From Scybalousia_A sp052170555 (GTDB lineage Bacteria; Bacteroidota; Bacteroidia; Bacteroidales; P3): a DNA stretch of 64,000 bases. The position numbers and the translations under genes are program-made. Shown here piece by piece: positions 47,319 to 56,135 of this stretch. The notes under the pieces were generated by a model. It saw only the letters and a list, made by a program, of their open reading frames with translations, ran no database searches and was not told the origin of the DNA. The stretch lies in NCBI GenBank assembly GCA_052170555.1, contig JBQNAI010000005.1, positions 62,001-126,000 of the forward strand, written 5' to 3'. Position 1 is the stretch's first letter. Each line of letters begins with the position of its first letter.

Positions 47319-48998
47319 ATGAATACAATAATTAAAGAAATGATAGAAGTTTTTTGTACTAATAATCAGTCCAAATTTTTAGTCCCTAGTGGGACTGCTT
47401 TGATAGATATTATTGCTTATTCTGGTCTTCAACATCCGCAACACATACTTGGTGCTACAGTGAACAACAAAATACGAAATCTTAACTACAAAATTTACTC
47501 TCCAAAGACAATTAACTTTCTTGATATATTCAATGCTAACGGCAAACGCATATACTCTATGAGTCTAATGTTCCTTTATTATAAAGCAATTAAAGATTTG
47601 TACCCGCAAGGCGATGTTCGTATCATGCACTCTATGAATGACGGATATTATACAGAACTTATTGGAATAGAAGAACAAACGGAAATAGTCGCAATGAAAG
47701 TAAAGGAACAAATGCTTCAACTTGTCAAAGATAATATCCCCTTTGAGCGAAAGATAATTCAAAGCGAACAAGCTATCGCTCTTTTCAGATCTATTGGCAT
47801 GCAACAAAAGGCTAATCTTATCCAAAATAGTGGAGTACTTTATGCTAACATAGATATTTTGGGCGGGACAATAAATTCTTTTTTCTTTGAATTAGTACCT
47901 TCAACGGCTTACTTAAAAATTTTTGATGTTGTGCCGTTCGAAAATGGACTTATGTTGTTTATGCCTGACAATGATAAAGATTATCAAGTTCCTGGAATAC
48001 TAACTAAACAAGACAAATTGTTCAGTATCTTTTCAGAACATAAAAATTGGGTTGAAGTATTAGGAACACCTTATGTATCAGATTTGAATGATATTATTAG
48101 AAGTAATCGTACCAATTCGCTTATTCAGGTCAGTGAAGCACTACATGAAAAAAAGTATTCACAAATTGCAGATAATATCTACAAAAAGAAAGATACTGTT
48201 AGAATGGTTTTTTTAGCCGGACCATCATCTTCAGGCAAGACTACGTCTTGTCGCCGTCTTGCTACACAACTTGCGGTACTTGGTCTGAATTCCGTACAAA
48301 TAAGCATGGATGATTATTTCAATGACAGGGAGCATACGCCAAAGGATGAGAAAGGAGAATATGATTTCGAATGTTTGGAGGCGGTAGACCTTGAATTTTT
48401 CAATTATCAAATGCAAGAACTCTTGAATGAGAAAGAGGTTAAGTTACCTAAATTTGATTTTCTCAACGGTAAAAGGTCGTTCTCAGAAAATAAAATTAGA
48501 CTAAAAGAAAATTCTATCTTAATCGTAGAAGGCATCCATGCACTTAATCCTCACCTTTCTAAAAATATTGCTCGCAAACATAAATACTTTGTTTTTGTCT
48601 CTGCACTTACGCAAATTGCATTAGACAAATACAATCTTATTTCCACATCTGACAACAGATTAATTCGTAGAATAGTCAGGGATAATAATTATAGAGGTGC
48701 TTCAGCAGAGGATACATTGTTACGATGGGCAAGCGTTCGTTCTGGAGAGGAGAAACATATATTTCCTTATCAAGAAAATGCCGACAGTATTTTCAACTCA
48801 TCGTTATTATATGAGATAGGACTTCTAAAAAATCATTGCGAACCACTTTTAATGCAAGTCCCACAAAGTTCTATTGCCTACACAGACGCCCTAAGATTAC
48901 TAAAATTTTTGAATAATTTTATTTCCATCAACTCAGATTTCATTCCACCGACCTCTATTATGAGAGAATTTTTAGGTGGCAGCAGTTTCAAATACTAA
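47319..48998 (+). CDS. Uridine-kinase-like nucleoside kinase with N-terminal TGS-like and tRNA-synthetase-editing-like domains
   Basis: A 559-residue cytoplasmic protein. The N-terminal part (IDIIAYSGLQHPQHILGATV and the MHSMNDGYYTEL segment) resembles the TGS and His-containing editing-type module of threonyl-tRNA synthetase. The C-terminal part from about residue 290 is a P-loop kinase of the uridine kinase/phosphoribulokinase type: MVFLAGPSSSGKTTSCRR, ISMDDYFNDREHTP, ILIVEGIHALNPHL and SDNRLIRRIVRDNNYRGASA. Substrate is uncertain. An in-frame ATG at 47253 would overlap tcdA; I prefer 47319 because the extension is low-complexity. It follows tcdA closely. Confidence 0.85.
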   Translation: MNTIIKEMIEVFCTNNQSKFLVPSGTALIDIIAYSGLQHPQHILGATVNNKIRNLNYKIYSPKTINFLDIFNANGKRIYSMSLMFLYYKAIKDLYPQGDVRIMHSMNDGYYTELIGIEEQTEIVAMKVKEQMLQLVKDNIPFERKIIQSEQAIALFRSIGMQQKANLIQNSGVLYANIDILGGTINSFFFELVPSTAYLKIFDVVPFENGLMLFMPDNDKDYQVPGILTKQDKLFSIFSEHKNWVEVLGTPYVSDLNDIIRSNRTNSLIQVSEALHEKKYSQIADNIYKKKDTVRMVFLAGPSSSGKTTSCRRLATQLAVLGLNSVQISMDDYFNDREHTPKDEKGEYDFECLEAVDLEFFNYQMQELLNEKEVKLPKFDFLNGKRSFSENKIRLKENSILIVEGIHALNPHLSKNIARKHKYFVFVSALTQIALDKYNLISTSDNRLIRRIVRDNNYRGASAEDTLLRWASVRSGEEKHIFPYQENADSIFNSSLLYEIGLLKNHCEPLLMQVPQSSIAYTDALRLLKFLNNFISINSDFIPPTSIMREFLGGSSFKY

Positions 48999-49083
48999 CT
49001 CTTCTAATAAAATAGTAAAATACTTATTTGTCTAATATACAGTTAGTTTTAGTATTAAACAATCAAAAAAACGGCGAAAAATT

Positions 49084-49113
49084 TTGTCATATTTCAAAAA
49101 TGAAGTAATTTAG
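49084..49113 (+). promoter_or_regulatory. Candidate promoter of tonB
   Basis: TTG (49084-49086), a 19-nt spacer and TAATTTAG (49106-49113), one mismatch from TAnnTTTG, 46 nt before the ATG. Confidence 0.45.
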
Positions 49114-49159
49114 CGATCGGAAAATGTGGTGAATATTAACGTTAAAAACAAATAAAGAA

Positions 49160-49852
49160 ATGGAAGCTAAGAAATCAGAAAGAGCTAATCTTGAAAACAA
49201 AAGAGGATTATTTCTTGAAATAGGATTCGTTGTAGCATTAGCTCTCGTTTTGTTTGCTTTTGAATTCAAAAGCTATGACAAAGTAGAAGAGGCTGCTGTA
49301 GTTACAGAGGCAGCAATGGAAGTTGAGGAAATGGTTATCCAAACTCAACAGGAGCAACCCGAGACTCCTAAACAAGAGGTAGAGCTTTCTACTACGGAAT
49401 TTGAAATAGTTGCTGATAATGTTGAGATCAAAGATGAATTCAACCTTGATGCCTTGACTAGCAATGTGAACGGGGATGTATTTATCCCGACTGTTGAAAT
49501 TAAAAACGATGTTGTGGAAGTTGAAGCAGAGGAGGTAATCTTTACAGTGGTGGAAAGTTCTGCCATATTCCCTGGTGGTTCCGCTGAGTTGAATAAATAC
49601 TTGGCAAGAAATATCAAGTATCCTCAGCAAGCAAGAGAAACAGGAACGCAAGGTAAAGTATATCTAACTTTTGTCGTAGAAAAAGATGGTTCTATTACAG
49701 ATATAAAGATTCTCCGTGATATAGGCTCAGGCTGTGGAGAAGAGGCGATTCGTGTTGTTAAGATGATGCCGAAATGGACTCCAGCAAAACAAAGAGGAAA
49801 GACTGTTAGACAGCAGTTTAATCTACCAGTAAACTTTACTTTACAGGGCTAA
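49160..49852 (+). CDS. tonB: Energy transducer TonB
   Basis: A 230-residue protein with a cytoplasmic N-terminus, one membrane helix (FLEIGFVVALALVLFAF, about residues 16-33), a long acidic Glu/Val-rich periplasmic linker (about 45-130) and the TonB C-terminal domain (YLARNIKYPQQARETGTQGK, VYLTFVVEKDGSITDIKI, GCGEEAIRVVKMMPKWTPAK). It transmits proton-motive energy to outer-membrane receptors such as the one at 34062. No exbB or exbD is next to it. The linker is Glu-rich instead of the Pro/Lys-rich type, which is common in this phylum. Confidence 0.9.
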   Translation: MEAKKSERANLENKRGLFLEIGFVVALALVLFAFEFKSYDKVEEAAVVTEAAMEVEEMVIQTQQEQPETPKQEVELSTTEFEIVADNVEIKDEFNLDALTSNVNGDVFIPTVEIKNDVVEVEAEEVIFTVVESSAIFPGGSAELNKYLARNIKYPQQARETGTQGKVYLTFVVEKDGSITDIKILRDIGSGCGEEAIRVVKMMPKWTPAKQRGKTVRQQFNLPVNFTLQG

Positions 49853-49890
49853 AGAGAATAAAATTATTGTTTTGCGATTTGAAATCAAAG

Positions 49891-49923
49891 AGGTGAAATA
49901 GCAAAATGTTGTTTCACCTTTTT
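49891..49923 (+). terminator. tonB terminator
   Basis: AGGTGAAA (49891-49898) pairs with TTTCACCT (49912-49919), followed by TTTT. Confidence 0.65.
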
Positions 49924-49981
49924 GGTTGGTGTTTTTTATGATATAATTTCTAATAATAATTCATTAATACCGCAATTTGCA

Positions 49982-50043
49982 AAATTAAAGTGAGACTTTA
50001 ATAACCTAATATGGGACTTCAGTAAATTAAAGTGAGACTTTAA
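49982..50043. repeat. Family A repeats, two exact copies and one degenerate
   Basis: The 20-bp AAATTAAAGTGAGACTTTAA occurs exactly at 49982-50001 and 50024-50043. The 22 nt between hold a degenerate unit (ATGGGACTTC). This is the cleanest family A tandem array. Confidence 0.85.
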
Positions 50044-50122
50044 CAATTCGGTTTTCGTAGTCAGTAAATTGTTATGAATTATTGATTGTGGAAATGATTA
50101 TTTTACTTGATTTAATTAAGAT

Positions 50123-52033
50123 ATGATAACGATAAACAATCTTTCTATACATTTCAATGGAGAGAATCTATTTGATAATGTAAGTTTTACCATAGGTGAT
50201 AAAGAACGTATTGGTTTAGTAGGGAAAAACGGTGCTGGCAAATCCACACTCTTGAAAATTTTATGTGGTTTGCAACAAGCAGATAGTGGATCTATAGTAA
50301 AAAGTAAGCACCAATCAGTAGGATATTTACCACAAGAGATGATACCTCGTTCAGCTATCAGTGTTTTGCAAGAAACAATGATGGCTTTTAAAGAAATTAA
50401 GACATTACAATCACGTTTGGAAACAATCAATAATGAACTTATTACCCGTAATGATTATAACAGCAATGAATATGGACAACTGTTATCATTGCAACAAGAT
50501 ATTAATGAAAAACTTATAACAATAGATATTAATAATGCAGAACCTCAAGCTCAAAAAGTCCTGCTTGGACTTGGATTTAATCGCAATGATTTCTTTCGAA
50601 ATATGACAGAATTCTCTTCTGGTTGGCAAATGAGGGTAGAACTTGCAAAAATATTATTGCAAAAACCAAATCTGATACTTTTAGATGAACCAACAAACCA
50701 TTTGGATATAGAATCCATTACTTGGCTTGAAGGATTTTTACAACAATATTACGGGGCAATTATATTAGTTTCACACGACAGATGTTTTTTAGACAATATC
50801 ACTAAGCGAACTATTGAGATCACGGCTGGAAAAATCTATGATTACAAGACCAATTACTCAGATTATTGTATTTTGCATGAACAAAGAATGCAATCCCAAC
50901 AATCTCAAATAATTAATCAACAAAGACAAATAGTAGAGGTAGAAAAATTCATAGAAAAATTCAGATACAAAGCTTCTAAGGCAAAACAAGTGCAAAGCAA
51001 AATTAAAATGTTAGATAAAATGGAAAAGATAGAAATGGATGAGGTGGATTCTTCTTCCATTCATTTTTTGTTTCCGCCGGCTCCTCACTCTGGAAAAATT
51101 GTTTTAGAAATAAAAGATTTGACGAAATCCTATAATGACAAAAATGTATTGAAAAATATTAATCTTATATTGCAAAAAGGAGAGAAAATTGCATTCATCG
51201 GAAGAAATGGAGAAGGTAAATCAACTCTTTCAAAAATCATAGTAGGAGAAATAAACGACTATTCGGGTATATGTCATTTAGGACATGATGTAAAAATAGG
51301 ATATTTCGCACAAAACCAAGCAGCATTACTTGATGGGAATAAAACAGTGTTTGAAACAATTGACGAAATAGCGACCGGAGATGCTAGATCTAAGATACGA
51401 AATATATTAGGTAATTTCCTATTTGATGATAATGATATAGAAAAAAAAGTTAGAATTTTATCAGGCGGAGAAAAAACGAGACTAGCTTTAGCTAAGTTAC
51501 TGCTAAGTTCCGTAAATCTTTTGGTATTGGACGAGCCAACCAATCACCTTGACTTAATTAGTAAAGACATTCTAAAAAATGCACTTATTAAATATAATGG
51601 AGCTTTTATTGTTGTATCGCATGACCGCGATTTTTTGGAAGGTCTAACAACTACATTGTACGAATTTAAAAATCATAATATAAAAGAATACCATGATGAT
51701 ATATATACTTATTTGGAAAAGAAAAAAATACAATCTCTTGATGAATTGAACTACAAACAAAGGACGATAAAGGAAAACGAAAAACAAATTAGTCAAAGCA
51801 AATTGAATTTTCAAATTAACAAGGAAAAAGGAAAAGAAATAAAGAAAAAACGTAACAAGCTTAAAAGTATAGAAGAACAAATAGAAAATACAGAAAACGA
51901 TATTACAGCTATGGAACAACAACTTAATAATTCACCTGATGCTCAATTTTTCATTAATTATCAACATAAGAAAGAGATTTTGAACCATTTGATGCAAGAA
52001 TGGGAAATTTTATGTACCGAAATAGATAACTAA
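50123..52033 (+). CDS. ABC-F family ATPase
   Basis: A 636-residue soluble protein with two ABC domains. First domain: Walker A LVGKNGAGKSTLLK near residue 35, signature FSSGWQMRVELAK and Walker B LILLDEPTNHLDIESI. Second domain: Walker A FIGRNGEGKSTLSK near 357, signature LSGGEKTRLALAK and LLVLDEPTNHLDLIS. Between them lies a coiled-coil linker rich in Gln and Lys; the C-terminal part is another coiled coil. There is no membrane domain. ABC-F proteins act on the ribosome in translation or antibiotic protection; this one is most like Uup/YdiF types. It is preceded by family A repeats and followed by another. Confidence 0.92.
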   Translation: MITINNLSIHFNGENLFDNVSFTIGDKERIGLVGKNGAGKSTLLKILCGLQQADSGSIVKSKHQSVGYLPQEMIPRSAISVLQETMMAFKEIKTLQSRLETINNELITRNDYNSNEYGQLLSLQQDINEKLITIDINNAEPQAQKVLLGLGFNRNDFFRNMTEFSSGWQMRVELAKILLQKPNLILLDEPTNHLDIESITWLEGFLQQYYGAIILVSHDRCFLDNITKRTIEITAGKIYDYKTNYSDYCILHEQRMQSQQSQIINQQRQIVEVEKFIEKFRYKASKAKQVQSKIKMLDKMEKIEMDEVDSSSIHFLFPPAPHSGKIVLEIKDLTKSYNDKNVLKNINLILQKGEKIAFIGRNGEGKSTLSKIIVGEINDYSGICHLGHDVKIGYFAQNQAALLDGNKTVFETIDEIATGDARSKIRNILGNFLFDDNDIEKKVRILSGGEKTRLALAKLLLSSVNLLVLDEPTNHLDLISKDILKNALIKYNGAFIVVSHDRDFLEGLTTTLYEFKNHNIKEYHDDIYTYLEKKKIQSLDELNYKQRTIKENEKQISQSKLNFQINKEKGKEIKKKRNKLKSIEEQIENTENDITAMEQQLNNSPDAQFFINYQHKKEILNHLMQEWEILCTEIDN

Positions 52034-52051
52034 ACGAATATTTCATGTGAT

Positions 52052-52085
52052 GATGTCTCATTAAAAAAATTAAAGTGAGACTTTA
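52052..52085. repeat. Family A repeat with small inverted partner
   Basis: AAATTAAAGTGAGACTTTAT at 52066-52085 matches the 49982 copies at 19 of 20 bases. GATGTCTCATT at 52052-52062 provides an inverted TCTCA. It lies 3' of the ABC-F gene. Confidence 0.75.
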
Positions 52086-52263
52086 TTTCAATGAATAACT
52101 ATTTTGTCTTTATTATTAAGAGTTGGGACTATTCTGTATAAATAATTTGATTAGAGGTTTTTCCTCATTGGTAGCTATTTTATTGATAAAATTCCTAATA
52201 AATGTATCTTTTTCTTATTTCTTGCGTAGAACAATGGAAGTTAGACTAAAATCCGCAAGAATA

Positions 52264-53247
52264 ATGATAATATCTATATTCAAGAAAAATTATTTTATGC
52301 AGTTGATATTATTAATCCTACTGCCTTTGTTACTTTGGATACCTGCATTCATTACTCCCACAGAATTAATTTCTCTCGGCAATTTGGATATGCCATTGTA
52401 CTGCTCTTTAACACAAATATTCACCACAAAAAGTATCGTTAATACCATAGTTGCTTTTTTATTGATAATGACACAGGCCATGCTTGTCAATTATATTTTC
52501 ACATATTATGAACTTACAAAGAAAAATTCTTACTTCCCAGCTTTCATTTTCATGTTACTTTTTAGTTGTGATTACAGGATAATGACACTAAGTAGTATTC
52601 TGTTCGCAAATGGCTTTATGATATTGGCTATTTTATCTTTTTTACAGTGTTATAACAAAAACGAAGGACTGGATCAAGTATTTCTAACTGCACTTTTAGT
52701 AGCATTATCTTCATTGTTCTTCGCTCCATATGTGTTGTTTATGCTCTGGATTTGGATAGGATTATTTAATTTTAAGATCTACAATTGGAGACCTCTGATG
52801 GTAAGTTTATTAGGTTTGATAGCACCGTATGTAGTATTGATGGTAATATATTATTTAAATAATCAAATCCATATGATTATAAATTTCTTTTCAATTCATT
52901 TCGCTTTGTTACCAAAATGGTCATTTATGAATCAACCAATACAAATAGTATATGTTTCTTACTTAATTGTGCTCATTTTACCAGCATTTTTCTATACACT
53001 AAGTTACAAAAATGAGCAAAAACTCTCGGTAAGGAAACGTGCTTCAACCATAATAGTACTGTTCTCTTTCTGCTTATTGCCTTTTTTATATGTTATGACA
53101 ACACCAACAATGAGTTTAATATTTATTCCTGCATTGACGTTCATGCTTACAGTGTTTTTATTCTCCATTAAACGACATCTGTATTCGGATATATTCATTT
53201 TTATTCTGTTAGTCCTAACAATAACTAAGATATATACCAATTATTAA
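52264..53247 (+). CDS. DUF6427-type multi-pass membrane protein
   Basis: A 327-residue protein with about nine or ten membrane helices (for example LILLILLPLLLWIPAFI, IVAFLLIMTQAMLVNYIF, FAPYVLFMLWIWIGLF, PLMVSLLGLIAPYVVLMVIY). It resembles the DUF6427 membrane proteins of Bacteroidota, function unknown. The start is uncertain: 52264 (MIISIFKKNYF) matches the usual family beginning, 52234 is another ATG, and a TTG at 52123 is unlikely because it would add an improbable sequence. It sits between an ABC-F gene and an M13 peptidase 23 nt downstream. Confidence 0.7.
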   Translation: MIISIFKKNYFMQLILLILLPLLLWIPAFITPTELISLGNLDMPLYCSLTQIFTTKSIVNTIVAFLLIMTQAMLVNYIFTYYELTKKNSYFPAFIFMLLFSCDYRIMTLSSILFANGFMILAILSFLQCYNKNEGLDQVFLTALLVALSSLFFAPYVLFMLWIWIGLFNFKIYNWRPLMVSLLGLIAPYVVLMVIYYLNNQIHMIINFFSIHFALLPKWSFMNQPIQIVYVSYLIVLILPAFFYTLSYKNEQKLSVRKRASTIIVLFSFCLLPFLYVMTTPTMSLIFIPALTFMLTVFLFSIKRHLYSDIFIFILLVLTITKIYTNY

Positions 53248-53270
53248 TAATAAAAATAGTAAATAATACA

Positions 53271-55310
53271 ATGAAAATTACAAAAATTGCACCTGTATTG
53301 TTCTTCGCTTCCATGACAATTGGAGTTGCAGCTCAAGGACAGTTGAAATCAGGTATTGAACTGAAGAATTTGGATAAAAGCGTAAAACCAACAGATGATT
53401 TTTATCAATATGCTTGTGGTGGATGGATGGCTAATAATCCACTTCCTGCAGCCTATTCTCGCTTTGGTTCATTTGATCAACTTGCTAAGGACAATAGCGA
53501 ACGTATCAACAATATTCTTAAGGATCTTATGAATAAGTCGTATGATAAAGGCACAACTGAGAGAAAACTTTCCGATTTATATAAACTCTCTATGGATTCT
53601 ACTCGCCGTAATAAAGAAGGAATCAAACCTGTTATGCCTATTATTAATGCTATTGAGATATGTAAAACTAATACAGAGTTGTTTAAATGGGAATTAGAGC
53701 AAGCAGATTGGGGAAATCAGGAATTTCTGTATATGGGTTTCAACGCTGATGAAAAAGATTCCAAAAACAATATACTTAACATCTATCAAAGCGGAATAAC
53801 CTTAGGGCAAAAGGAATACTATTTGGATAATGATGCTCATACGACAGCCATACGTGATGCTTACAAGAAACATATAATCCGTATGTTCAAACTTTTCGGT
53901 TTCAAAGACAAAGTTGCAAAAAAGAAAATGGAGTACGTGATGAAAGTGGAGACGGCTTTAGCAAACGTTTCTTTATCTCAAACAGAACTAAGAGACGTTG
54001 AAGCTAATTATAACAAGATGTCTTTGGATGAATTTGAAAAAAATTATCCCAACATTCAACTGACAAAACGTATGAATGCACAGGGTGTAAATAGTAAATA
54101 CTTTCAAACCTTAATTGTCGGACAACCGTCTTTCGTTAAGGGTGCTGACAAAATTATTGCAACATTAAAGCCAGAGGAATATAAGGCATACTTGCAGTGG
54201 GATATGATTAACTCTTCCGCTTCATTACTTTCCGATGAAATAGCAGAAGCTAACTTCGATTTTTTCGGCAAAACACTTAGTGGTAGCAAAGAAATGCAAC
54301 CTCGTTGGCGACGCTGTACCTCGCAAGTTGAAAGACAAATGGGAGAAGTTCTTGGAAAGATGTATGCAGAGAAATATTTCCCAGAGTCATCTAAAAAACG
54401 CATGGAGAAATTGGTTAAGAATCTCCAAATTGCGTTAGCTGAAAGAATAAAAGCTCAGGATTGGATGACTCCCGAGACAAAGATAGCAGCTTTAGAGAAA
54501 CTTATGACTTTCTATGTTAAGATTGGTTATCCTGATACTTGGACCGATATGAGTAAGTTAACTATAGATCCGGACAAGACTTATTATGAGAATATGTTGG
54601 AGTGTCATCGATTTTGGACCAAGCATAATTTGGAAGAGAAAGTAGGCAAACCAGTAGATATTGAGAAATGGCAAATGTATCCGCAGACAGTTAATGCATA
54701 TTACAATCCAACAACTAATGAGATTTGCTTCCCTGCCGGTATTCTTCAGTATCCTTTCTTTGACCCTCAGGCTGATGATGCATTTAATTACGGAGCAATA
54801 GGTGTTGTTATTGGACATGAGATGACTCACGGCTTCGATGATCAGGGGGCACATTATGATAAAGATGGTAATATGTCTGATTGGTGGGTCAAATCAGACG
54901 TTGATAATTTCAACATCAAAGGTCAGCAATACGCAGACTTCTTCTCTAAGATTAAAATCCTACCCGATTTGAATGCTAACGGACAGTTAACGCTTGGGGA
55001 GAATCTTGCTGACCACGGAGGCTTACAAGTAGCATGGTATGCTTATAAAAATGCTACAAAAACTCACAGCTTACCTACGATAGACGGCTTGACAGCAGAC
55101 CAGCGTTTTTTCTTGGCTTATGCAGGAGTATGGGCATCTAATATAACAGAGCAAGCAATTCGTTCTCAAACCAAATCTGACCCACATTCTTTGGGGAGAT
55201 GGCGAGTAAATGGAGCATTGCCTCACATAGACATGTGGTATGAAGCGTTTAATGTGAAGCCGGGCGATAAAATGTACATCGCACCAGCAGAACGTCTAAA
55301 ATTATGGTAA
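53271..55310 (+). CDS. pepO: M13 family metallopeptidase (PepO-like)
   Basis: A 679-residue exported zinc peptidase of the neprilysin/PepO family. Signal peptide ends IGVAA before QGQLKSG. The N-terminal part has KPTDDFYQYACGGWMANNP. The zinc-binding HExxH is in GVVIGHEMTHGFDDQGAHYD near residue 514, the third ligand Glu in GENLADHGGLQVAW, and the C-terminus has QTKSDPHSLGRWRVNGALPH typical of M13. It ends ERLKLW. It follows the DUF6427 gene by 23 nt and is closed by the hairpin at 55405. Confidence 0.95.
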   Translation: MKITKIAPVLFFASMTIGVAAQGQLKSGIELKNLDKSVKPTDDFYQYACGGWMANNPLPAAYSRFGSFDQLAKDNSERINNILKDLMNKSYDKGTTERKLSDLYKLSMDSTRRNKEGIKPVMPIINAIEICKTNTELFKWELEQADWGNQEFLYMGFNADEKDSKNNILNIYQSGITLGQKEYYLDNDAHTTAIRDAYKKHIIRMFKLFGFKDKVAKKKMEYVMKVETALANVSLSQTELRDVEANYNKMSLDEFEKNYPNIQLTKRMNAQGVNSKYFQTLIVGQPSFVKGADKIIATLKPEEYKAYLQWDMINSSASLLSDEIAEANFDFFGKTLSGSKEMQPRWRRCTSQVERQMGEVLGKMYAEKYFPESSKKRMEKLVKNLQIALAERIKAQDWMTPETKIAALEKLMTFYVKIGYPDTWTDMSKLTIDPDKTYYENMLECHRFWTKHNLEEKVGKPVDIEKWQMYPQTVNAYYNPTTNEICFPAGILQYPFFDPQADDAFNYGAIGVVIGHEMTHGFDDQGAHYDKDGNMSDWWVKSDVDNFNIKGQQYADFFSKIKILPDLNANGQLTLGENLADHGGLQVAWYAYKNATKTHSLPTIDGLTADQRFFLAYAGVWASNITEQAIRSQTKSDPHSLGRWRVNGALPHIDMWYEAFNVKPGDKMYIAPAERLKLW

Positions 55311-55404
55311 TATTATATAATTGTGGTCAATCTGTTCAATAAAAAAATTACTTTTATCAACATGATACATATATAGATTCTCGTGAGAAGTTTAAATACT
55401 CAAA

Positions 55405-55435
55405 AAAAGGATTCCTTTGGATTAGGAATCCTTTT
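55405..55435. terminator. Bidirectional terminator pepO / ung
   Basis: AAAAGGATTCCT (55405-55416) pairs perfectly with AGGAATCCTTTT (55424-55435) around a 7-nt loop. A-rich and T-rich flanks give a U tract on both strands. Confidence 0.8.
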
Positions 55436-55469
55436 CTATAACACAGGTAGTCAATACTAATTTGTTTAT

Positions 55470-56132
55470 TCACCAAGCTATTGGAGTGATTGCATGTTGC
55501 AACAAATAGCTATTGCACAGAGAAAAGTGATGATTACCAAAGAAGCCTCTATGGGCACTCAATGGGGAGGGATGAGGCGAAGTTAATATCAAATGAGTTT
55601 GCGTGTTTATTAATAACGATTTTTTTATTGCATAACTTCCCCATAGCAAAAATACAAGATGTTTCTTTTTTGCATTCAGTAATTTTATTACACTGTCGGT
55701 AAACTCTTCCCAACCTTTACCTTGATGAGATGCAGCCTTATGTGCTTCTACTGTTAAGGTTGCATTCAACAACAATACGCCTTGCGAAGCCCATCTTGTC
55801 AAATCTCCTGAATAATTCATTTTAATTTGCAAATCTGATTCTATCTCTTTATAAATATTTTGTAACGAAGGAGGTATTGGCATTCCGTCGGGAACCGAGA
55901 AACATAACCCATGTGCTTGTCCTTCTTCGTGGTATGGATCCTGTCCAATGATAACAACCTTTACATTAGCAAATCCACAAAGATTAAAAGCATTAAAAAT
56001 ATTCTTTGCTTTCGGATAAATCTTTTTAGTTGCATATTCTTCTTTGACAAATTTAACAAGATTTGCAAAATATGGTTTATCAAACTCTGTCTGCAATACC
56101 TCACGCCATGATTCTTCTATTTTAACTTGCAT
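55470..56132 (-). CDS. ung: Uracil-DNA glycosylase
   Basis: Removes uracil from DNA. The 220-residue protein has the catalytic Asp loop VVIIGQDPYHEEGQAHGLCF, the SLQNIYKEIESDLQ region, QGVLLLNATLTVEAHKAASH, and the DNA-intercalation and His motif TSPHPSPLSAHRGFFGNHHF. All family features are intact. It begins 3 nt after the stop of the hydrogenase-like gene on the minus strand, so the two share a transcript, although their functions look unrelated. Confidence 0.97.
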   Translation of the reverse strand: MQVKIEESWREVLQTEFDKPYFANLVKFVKEEYATKKIYPKAKNIFNAFNLCGFANVKVVIIGQDPYHEEGQAHGLCFSVPDGMPIPPSLQNIYKEIESDLQIKMNYSGDLTRWASQGVLLLNATLTVEAHKAASHQGKGWEEFTDSVIKLLNAKKKHLVFLLWGSYAIKKSLLINTQTHLILTSPHPSPLSAHRGFFGNHHFSLCNSYLLQHAITPIAW

Positions 56133-56135
56133 AAT

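Noticed and set aside
49238..49651. A 137-codon frame antisense to tonB.
   Set aside because: tonB has clear membrane and C-terminal domain features; the antisense frame has none.
49982..50043. CRISPR-like array from the repeated AAATTAAAGTGAGACTTTAA units.
   Set aside because: Only two exact copies and irregular spacing, no cas genes, and the units are scattered across the window.
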